64,000 nucleotides of DNA. It comes from Sphingomonas koreensis. Its GTDB lineage: Bacteria > Pseudomonadota > Alphaproteobacteria > Sphingomonadales > Sphingomonadaceae. Under the pieces are notes generated by a model that saw only the letters and a program-made list of their open reading frames with translations, did not search any database and was not told the origin of the DNA. Location of the stretch: the NCBI RefSeq assembly GCF_002797435.1, contig NZ_PGEN01000001.1:2912501-2976500 (forward strand), read 5' to 3'. The position numbers and the translations under genes are program-made. This document shows positions 58,767 through 64,000 of the stretch, one piece after another; positions within the stretch are counted from its first letter, which is position 1; every line of letters begins with the position of its first letter.

Positions 58767-59885
58767 ATGGATTTTCATTACGACGACAACCAGCAGATGC
58801 TGCATGACACGGTCGACCGGTTCCTGACCGACAAATACAACCTCGTTACGCGGCACAAGCTGCTCGGCGACCTCGAGGGACAGGCACAGCTATGGCGTGA
58901 GATGGCGGAACTGGGCCTGATCGGCGCCGCGTTCCCCGAAGGGGTCGGCGGCTATGGCGCATCGCCCGTCGATGCGTTGGTGGTGATGGAGCGTTTCGGG
59001 CGGCATCTGGTGACGCTGCCCTATCTGATGACCGCGATCGTGTGCGGCCGGCTGCTGATTGCGGGCGGGCGCACCGATATGATCGAACGGGTGATCGCGG
59101 GCGATGCGCGGTTGGCGCTGGCGGCGGGCTCGACGCACGTGCTGCGCAGCGCGGAGCATCACAGCTTTACCGCAGCTGCAGCGGGCGCCGGCTGGACGAT
59201 CAGGGGACGGATGCCAGTGGTGATCGGGGGGGACAGCGCGGACACGTTCATCGTGGCGGCGCGGACCTCGGGCGCATTGGGGGATCGCGACGGCATTACC
59301 TTGTTCCTCGTCGATGCAGACCAGGTTGCCCGCCGCAGCTTCCGCATGATCGACGCGCACGGCGCGGCGGAAGTCGTGATCGACGCACTGAGCGTCGGCG
59401 AGGATGCGGTGCTGAGCGAGATCGGCGGCGGCGTTGCGCTGGTCGAACTGGCGCTTGACCATGGTATCGCTGCAGCATGTGGCGAGGCGATCGGGTCGAT
59501 GGGCCATCTCGTGCCCGCCACTGCCGAATATACCCGCACCCGCGAACAATATGGCGCGCCGCTCGCCAAGTTTCAGGTGCTGCAACACCGTATGGCGGAC
59601 ATGTATATCCAGACCGAAACGGCGCGCTCGATGGCCTATGTCGCGTCGATGTCGCTCGGCGACACCCCGGTGGAGCGGGCACGCATCGTCTCCGCCGCCA
59701 AGGTCCAGATCGGCAAGTCGGGCAAGTTCGTCGGCTATCAGGCGGTGCAGCTTCACGGCGGCATGGGCGTGTCCGAGGAGCTGGATATCGGCCATCACTA
59801 TATCCGCCTCAACACGCTGAACCAGATGTTCGGCGATCCCGCTTTCCATCTGCGCCGCTTCGCAGCGGCAGGAGCACCGGCATGA
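58767..59885 (+). CDS. Acyl-CoA dehydrogenase (chain 2 of a likely heteromeric pair)
   Basis: A 372-residue divergent ACAD. LIGAAFPEGVGGYG lies in the N-terminal domain, the middle domain is weak (LAAGSTHVLRSAEHHSF), and TREQYGAPLAKFQVLQHRMADMY and VQLHGGMGVSEEL close the C-terminal domain. It lacks the FSEP flavin motif, like the chain at 26927. It probably completes an alpha2beta2 enzyme with the upstream ACAD. Its stop overlaps the next crotonase ATG by four bases. Confidence 0.92.
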   Translation: MDFHYDDNQQMLHDTVDRFLTDKYNLVTRHKLLGDLEGQAQLWREMAELGLIGAAFPEGVGGYGASPVDALVVMERFGRHLVTLPYLMTAIVCGRLLIAGGRTDMIERVIAGDARLALAAGSTHVLRSAEHHSFTAAAAGAGWTIRGRMPVVIGGDSADTFIVAARTSGALGDRDGITLFLVDADQVARRSFRMIDAHGAAEVVIDALSVGEDAVLSEIGGGVALVELALDHGIAAACGEAIGSMGHLVPATAEYTRTREQYGAPLAKFQVLQHRMADMYIQTETARSMAYVASMSLGDTPVERARIVSAAKVQIGKSGKFVGYQAVQLHGGMGVSEELDIGHHYIRLNTLNQMFGDPAFHLRRFAAAGAPA

Positions 59886-60685
59886 AATTCGACTATTCCC
59901 GCTATGACAAGCTCAGCGTCCAGCTTGACGATGCTGTCCTGCGCTTGACGCTGAACCGGCCCGAAAAGCGCAACATCATCGACGATCCGGTGAACGAGCA
60001 GATCTCGGATGCCTTCCATGACGCGACGTTCGACGAGCGAGTGCGGTGCGTGGTGTTGTCCGGCGAGGGCAAGTCGTTCTGCGGGGGCGGCGATTTCGCC
60101 CAGATGAAGCGCAAGGTCGAGGATCCCGGACTGTTCTTCAAGGGCATCTGGAACTCGCGGCGGCTGGTCTATACCGTGCTGGATTGTCCCAAGCCGACCA
60201 TCGCCCGGATCCACGGCCATGCGATGGGTCTGGGCGCGACGCTGCCGTTGCTCTGCGATTTCGTGGTGGCGACGGACGATACCAAGATTGCCGACCCGCA
60301 TGTCAATATCGGGCTCGTCGCGGGCGATGGCGGGTCGCTGATCTGGCCGCAGATGATGGGCTACGCCAAGGCGCGCAAGTTCCTGATGCTGGGCGAACCG
60401 ATTACGGGCAGGGAAGCTGCGGATCTTGGTCTGATCGCCGAATCCGTCTCGACGCTTGAGGAGGCAACCGCGCTCGCCGATCGCTGGGTCGAAAAGCTGG
60501 CCAATGGTGCGAGCATGTCGATCTACGGCACGAAGATGACGATCAACCAGCCGCTGCGCCAGCTTGCACATGCTGCGATGGATACCGGCATGGCCTATGA
60601 AGGCCTGTCCAACATCAGCCGCGATCATGCCGAGGCGATCGAGGCCATCGGCGAAAAGCGCAAGCCGAACTTCAGCGGGGAGTGA
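59882..60685 (+). CDS. Crotonase-fold protein without hydratase glutamates
   Basis: A 267-residue crotonase: LRLTLNRPEKRNIID, SFCGGGDFAQMK and GHAMGLGATLPLLCDF build the CoA site. The glutamate positions are threonine (LGATLP) and ADPHVNIGL, so it is not a standard hydratase; GLVAGDGGSL has an acidic residue nearby. The C-terminal DHAEAIEAIGEKRKPNF is typical of enoyl-CoA hydratase/isomerase family ends. It is coupled on both sides (ATGA with the ACAD, TGATG with the DUF2889 gene). Confidence 0.88.
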   Translation: MKFDYSRYDKLSVQLDDAVLRLTLNRPEKRNIIDDPVNEQISDAFHDATFDERVRCVVLSGEGKSFCGGGDFAQMKRKVEDPGLFFKGIWNSRRLVYTVLDCPKPTIARIHGHAMGLGATLPLLCDFVVATDDTKIADPHVNIGLVAGDGGSLIWPQMMGYAKARKFLMLGEPITGREAADLGLIAESVSTLEEATALADRWVEKLANGASMSIYGTKMTINQPLRQLAHAAMDTGMAYEGLSNISRDHAEAIEAIGEKRKPNFSGE

Positions 60686-61404
60686 TGGTGGCCGACGCGT
60701 TCACCGGCTACCGGCGGCGTGTTCGCGTCGTGCCGGGAGACGGGCGCATCGAGGTCGACATGGAGGATGACGCGCATTGCTTTGGCGTGTCGCTGATCCA
60801 TGATGGCGCACGGATCGAAGCGGTGGAGACGCGGGCGCCGCGCTATCCCTGGTCGACCTGCCCCGCCGCCGGAGGCTTCCTTGCCCAACGGATGGCGGGG
60901 GTCGCGCTCGCCGATGCGGCCCTGGTTGAAAATCAGCGCGATCACTGCACGCATCTGTACGACCTGTTCGTTGTCGCCGCGCGACATGCGCTCGATCCTG
61001 CGCCGTTCACCTACGACATTCGCGTATCCGATCCGGTCGAGGGCGTGATCGTTGCCGAGATCGATCGCGATGGCGAGACGCTGTTGCACTGGCAGTTCGA
61101 CGATGTTCGCGAAAACGCGGTCGGCGTACCGACCGGCGACCGGCGGGCGTTCGATGCCTGGACCCGGGCGCAGCCGGAGAATCTCATCGAAGGCGGGCTG
61201 ATGCTCCGCCGGGGGGTGATGGTGTCCGGCACCCGCTTTTTCGATTTTCCCGTCGGGGCAGCCGCAAGCGCGATGAGCCAGATGATCGGATCCTGCTTCA
61301 CCTATGCGCCCGAGCGCGCCGGACAGGCGTTGCGCGAACCCGACACGATTCGCGATTTCTCGAACCATCCAGAAAAAATGCTGAGCGGAGAGCGGGATGA
61401 CTGA
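60685..61404 (+). CDS. DUF2889-domain protein of unknown function
   Basis: A 239-residue soluble protein matching what I recall of DUF2889 (PF11136). Distinct segments: YRRRVRVVPGDGRIEVDMEDDAH near the start, a HTHLYDLF-like patch (HCTHLYDLFVVAARHAL) and the CFTYAPERAGQALR end. No catalytic motif is known to me. It sits inside a run of overlapping beta-oxidation genes (one-base overlap upstream, eight-base overlap downstream), so it very likely works with acyl-CoA intermediates. GTG 60688 and GTG 60682 are alternative starts. Function not assigned. Confidence 0.8.
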   Translation: MVADAFTGYRRRVRVVPGDGRIEVDMEDDAHCFGVSLIHDGARIEAVETRAPRYPWSTCPAAGGFLAQRMAGVALADAALVENQRDHCTHLYDLFVVAARHALDPAPFTYDIRVSDPVEGVIVAEIDRDGETLLHWQFDDVRENAVGVPTGDRRAFDAWTRAQPENLIEGGLMLRRGVMVSGTRFFDFPVGAAASAMSQMIGSCFTYAPERAGQALREPDTIRDFSNHPEKMLSGERDD

Positions 61405-63532
61405 CGTGTTGCGCGGTTTCAAGGTGCTCGATCTTGGTGCCGGACAGGCGGTGTCTGCAGCAGGATTGCTGTTGGCGCAGAGCGGCGCCACGGTGATCAA
61501 GCTCGACCGCGACGATACGCCTCTCAGTCCCGAGCAAGATGCGCTGTGGAACCGCTACAAACAGCGTGAGCCATTCAGCACAGCGCGGCTCGATGCGCTG
61601 CTCGGCGAAGTCGATGCAGTGATCCACGACGTGCTGCCCGCCGCTGCGGGCGCGCTCGGCCTCGATAGCGCGACACTCTCCATGCGCTATCCGGCACTGA
61701 TCCATGTCGCGGTCGGCGGCTGGCCTGCCGGCCATCCGAACGAGAACCGCCCGGTCAGCGACGCGCTTGTTTTGGCTGAAGCCGGCCTGCTGGACGAGCA
61801 GAAGGCCGTGGCACGCGATGGCCCGGTCTGGCTGCGCTTTCCGCTGGGCAGCGCGCATGCGGGCTATCTTGCGGCGATCGGCGTGCTGGCGCGGCTCTAT
61901 GCGCGACGGCGCACGGGCAAAGGCGGATCGGTAGCGACCAGTCTGTTGCAGGGCGCGCTGATTCCGACCGCGCTGATCTGGCACCGCGCCGACAGGCCCT
62001 CGCCAGCGCTCAAATTCGGGTTTCCGAAGGATGCGGGGGCGACACTGTTCGAATGTGGCGACGGCCTGTGGATGCATACCATGGGTCAGCCAATCAAGGC
62101 GCCGTCCCTCTCGCGCGCGCTGGCGGCAATGGACCCGGACACGCGCGCTGCACACAACGCCAGATATGCGAACGCCGTGATCAAATATATCGAGGATCGC
62201 GGTGCGATCGAGGCGATCTTCAAGACGCGCCCGCGCAGCGAGTGGCTCGAGGAGCTCTGGGCGTCCGATGTGCCGGTCCAACCGGTGCAGGACATGGGCG
62301 CACTCTATGAGGACGAGCAGGCGGCGGCGAATTCCTATGTCGTCGATGTCGAAAATGCGCGGTTTGGCCGGACCCGCCAGCCCGGGCCGCCGATGCAGGT
62401 CGCGAGCGGAACGCCGACAGGCGAACCCATGGTCGAAGGGTGCGCGATGGCATCGCCGCTGCAGGGTCTGAAGATCGCCGATTTCGGCAACTTCCTGGCA
62501 GGGCCGCTGGCTCCGCAACTGCTCGCCGATATGGGCGCGGACGTCGTGAAGGTCGAATCGACGACGGGCGACCCGCTGCGCCATGCCGATTGGGCGTTCA
62601 ATGGATGCCAGCGCAACAAGCGGGACATCGCTGTCGCGCTCAAGCATCCCGATGCGGGCAAGGTGCTCGAGAAGCTGATCGGATGGGCCGATGTGGTCCA
62701 CCATAATCAGCGCATGCCTGCCGCGGAAAAGCTGGGCTTTGGCTGGGATGCGGTTCGCACCATCAACCCGCGCGCCGTCTATTGCCACGTCAATTCCTAT
62801 GGTCCGCAGGGGCCGCGCAAGGACTGGCCCGGCTACGACCAGTTGTTCCAGGCTGCCTCCGGATGGGAAGCGGCGAATGCGGGCGAGGGTAATCGCCCGA
62901 CCTGGTGCCGTTTCGGGATGATGGATCACCTGTGCGCGCTCGCATCGGTCGTGGCGACATTGCTCGCATTGCTCAGGCGTGACGCGACGGGAGAGGGCGA
63001 GTTCGTCGCGGCGTCATTGCTCGGCGGCAGTCTCGCGACGATGGAGACCTTTGTCCTCCCCGACGGCACGCTCGCCCCCATGACCCGACTTGATCGTGAC
63101 CAGATCGGGATCGGGCCCGCGCAGCGGCTGTTCGAATGCGTGGATGGCTGGGTTGCCGTCGATGCTCCCGGCCGCGATGCCCTGCCCGGCGAGCTGAGCG
63201 AGACGGCAATTGCGGCGATGACCAAAGCAGCGGCGGTGTCGGCGCTGACCGCTCGGGGATATCCGGCCGCCGCCGTCGCGCTGGACAACGGCGCTACCTT
63301 TCTCGCCGATCCCGACAATCGCGCAGCGCGTCTCGTCGCCTCGTTCGACCATCCAGCCTATGGCGGTTATGATCAGGTCGGCGTGGCGTGGAGTTTCGGC
63401 GATCTCGCGACGCCGCTCCGCCGGCCGCCGCCGTTGCTCGGCGAGCATAGCGCGCAGCTTCTGGAGGAGCTCGGCTTCGATGCCGATGCACGCGCCGCGC
63501 TGTTCGCCGCCGAAGCCGTGAAAGCCGCATGA
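61397..63532 (+). CDS. Tandem CaiB/BaiF CoA transferase with degenerate N-terminal half
   Basis: A 711-residue fusion of two class III CoA transferase modules. The C-terminal module (about 355-711) is canonical: LKIADFGNFLAGPLA, LADMGADVVKVE, and catalytic Asp510 in GMMDHLCA. The N-terminal module (about 1-340) is shorter in its first lobe, and the aspartate position is Ser152 (LGSAHAGYLAA), so only one half should be catalytic. Single-domain members are about 400 residues. Class III enzymes are interlocked dimers, so a fused pseudo-dimer is plausible. It overlaps the DUF2889 gene by eight bases and the alpha/beta hydrolase by four. Confidence 0.92.
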   Translation: MTDVLRGFKVLDLGAGQAVSAAGLLLAQSGATVIKLDRDDTPLSPEQDALWNRYKQREPFSTARLDALLGEVDAVIHDVLPAAAGALGLDSATLSMRYPALIHVAVGGWPAGHPNENRPVSDALVLAEAGLLDEQKAVARDGPVWLRFPLGSAHAGYLAAIGVLARLYARRRTGKGGSVATSLLQGALIPTALIWHRADRPSPALKFGFPKDAGATLFECGDGLWMHTMGQPIKAPSLSRALAAMDPDTRAAHNARYANAVIKYIEDRGAIEAIFKTRPRSEWLEELWASDVPVQPVQDMGALYEDEQAAANSYVVDVENARFGRTRQPGPPMQVASGTPTGEPMVEGCAMASPLQGLKIADFGNFLAGPLAPQLLADMGADVVKVESTTGDPLRHADWAFNGCQRNKRDIAVALKHPDAGKVLEKLIGWADVVHHNQRMPAAEKLGFGWDAVRTINPRAVYCHVNSYGPQGPRKDWPGYDQLFQAASGWEAANAGEGNRPTWCRFGMMDHLCALASVVATLLALLRRDATGEGEFVAASLLGGSLATMETFVLPDGTLAPMTRLDRDQIGIGPAQRLFECVDGWVAVDAPGRDALPGELSETAIAAMTKAAAVSALTARGYPAAAVALDNGATFLADPDNRAARLVASFDHPAYGGYDQVGVAWSFGDLATPLRRPPPLLGEHSAQLLEELGFDADARAALFAAEAVKAA

Positions 63533-64000
63533 CCAGCTGGCTCAGGGGGCTGGGTGGCATAAGGCTGGCGGCGAGCATGTTCGGCCCGGTCGATGGGCCT
63601 CCCGTGCTGATGCTGGGCGGATTGGGCCAGACGCGCCATGGCTGGTCGCGCGCGGCGGAACGGCTGAGCGAGCGAGGCTGGCGCGCGATCACGCTAGACC
63701 TGCGCGGGCATGGCGAAAGCGATTGGTCACCCGATGGCCATTATGGCTATGCCCGCACGGTCGGCGACTTGCTGGCGGTGATCGACGGACTTGGCCGGCC
63801 ATGTGTACTCGTCGGCGCCTCGCTCGGCGGCAAGATCTCGCTTGTGGCCGGAGCACAGGCCGGAGCGGAGAGGGTTCGCGCGCTAGTGATCGTCGATACC
63901 GTCCCGCGGACCAATCCGGCCGGAGTAGCAGAAGTGACGCAAGTGCTGCGTGCGCCGCCCGAAGGGTTCAGCTCGCCCGACGAAGCCGCGGCGGAACTGG
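63529..64000 (+). CDS. Alpha/beta hydrolase (C-terminus beyond the window)
   Basis: The visible 157 residues show an alpha/beta hydrolase: VLMLGGLGQTRHGW in the oxyanion region, LDLRGHGESDW, and LVGASLGGK with the nucleophilic serine. The expected acid and histidine lie past the window edge. The ATG overlaps the CoA transferase stop by four bases, so it belongs to the same unit. It may be a thioesterase-like or ester hydrolase. Confidence 0.9.
   Translation, partial: MTSWLRGLGGIRLAASMFGPVDGPPVLMLGGLGQTRHGWSRAAERLSERGWRAITLDLRGHGESDWSPDGHYGYARTVGDLLAVIDGLGRPCVLVGASLGGKISLVAGAQAGAERVRALVIVDTVPRTNPAGVAEVTQVLRAPPEGFSSPDEAAAEL

Noticed and set aside
1..64000. CRISPR arrays, tRNA or rRNA genes, insertion sequences, prophage genes
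   Set aside because: No regularly spaced repeats, no cloverleaf or rRNA-like stretches, and no transposase, integrase or phage-like protein were seen.

Overview
This is a GC-rich, tightly packed bacterial chromosome segment made almost entirely of catabolic genes. Gene style, base composition and the TonB-dependent receptor suggest an alphaproteobacterium, most likely a sphingomonad (Sphingomonadales). That assignment is inference; there is no rRNA, tRNA or housekeeping gene in the window to anchor it. I see no insertion sequence, phage gene, integrase or CRISPR array. No stretch longer than about 300 bases lacks a gene.

Almost every gene belongs to CoA-thioester degradation. There are seven single-chain acyl-CoA dehydrogenases (ACADs) or ACAD-like chains plus one fused double ACAD. 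There are six stand-alone crotonase-fold proteins plus one FadB-type fusion, nine short-chain dehydrogenases (SDRs), and two thiolase-fold proteins each matched by a DUF35 protein. CoA activation is covered by an AMP-forming ligase, an ATP-grasp (NDP-forming) ligase and two CaiB/BaiF CoA transferases. Regulators are one IclR and three TetR proteins. Transport is by a TonB-dependent receptor, two MFS carriers and one GPH-type carrier.

Layout. 0-1 kb: a ferritin-like metal-dependent hydrolase on the minus strand. 1.1-9.3 kb (+): IclR regulator, CoA transferase, cysteine-less thiolase, AMP ligase, amidohydrolase, DUF35, second amidohydrolase, then a strong terminator. 9.3-13.9 kb (-): SDR (HSD10-like), crotonase, fused ACAD, TetR. 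14-17.2 kb: nitronate-monooxygenase-like flavoprotein, crotonase, SDR, TetR. 17.2-23 kb (-): small exported protein, TonB receptor, TfdA-type dioxygenase, quinone oxidoreductase and SDR, facing a TetR across a 24-bp inverted repeat. 23.7-28 kb (-): two ACADs and a FadB-like fusion. 28.2-29 kb: DECR1-like dienoyl-CoA reductase. 29-32.6 kb (-): aldo/keto reductase and two carriers. 32.8-38.4 kb (+): DUF35, thiolase, hydroxyisobutyrate-dehydrogenase-like protein, bicupin, AhpD-like protein, MFS exporter. 38.4-41.2 kb (-): SDR, SnoaL-like protein, SDR, crotonase. 41.4-44.6 kb (+): aminoglycoside-phosphotransferase-fold kinase, ACAD10/11-like ACAD, SDR. 44.6-50.3 kb: crotonase, tyrosine phosphatase, epoxide hydrolase, thioesterase, isochorismatase-fold protein, alpha/beta hydrolase, SDR. 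50.4-56.6 kb (-): ATP-grasp CoA ligase, ACAD, SDR, old-yellow-enzyme-type reductase. 56.8-64 kb (+): crotonase, ACAD pair, crotonase, DUF2889 protein, double CoA transferase, alpha/beta hydrolase running off the end.

Together the genes read as a peripheral pathway island for a branched or cyclic aliphatic carboxylic acid, such as a terpenoid or steroid-side-chain type substrate. The outer-membrane receptor would import it, several routes would load it on CoA, and paired or fused ACADs would desaturate it. The kinase-ACAD pair would handle a 4-hydroxyacyl-CoA, and the thiolase-DUF35 modules would make a retro-aldol or similar C-C cut. The true substrate is not readable from sequence. Classic steroid ring-degradation genes (KstD, KshAB, HsaABCD) are absent.
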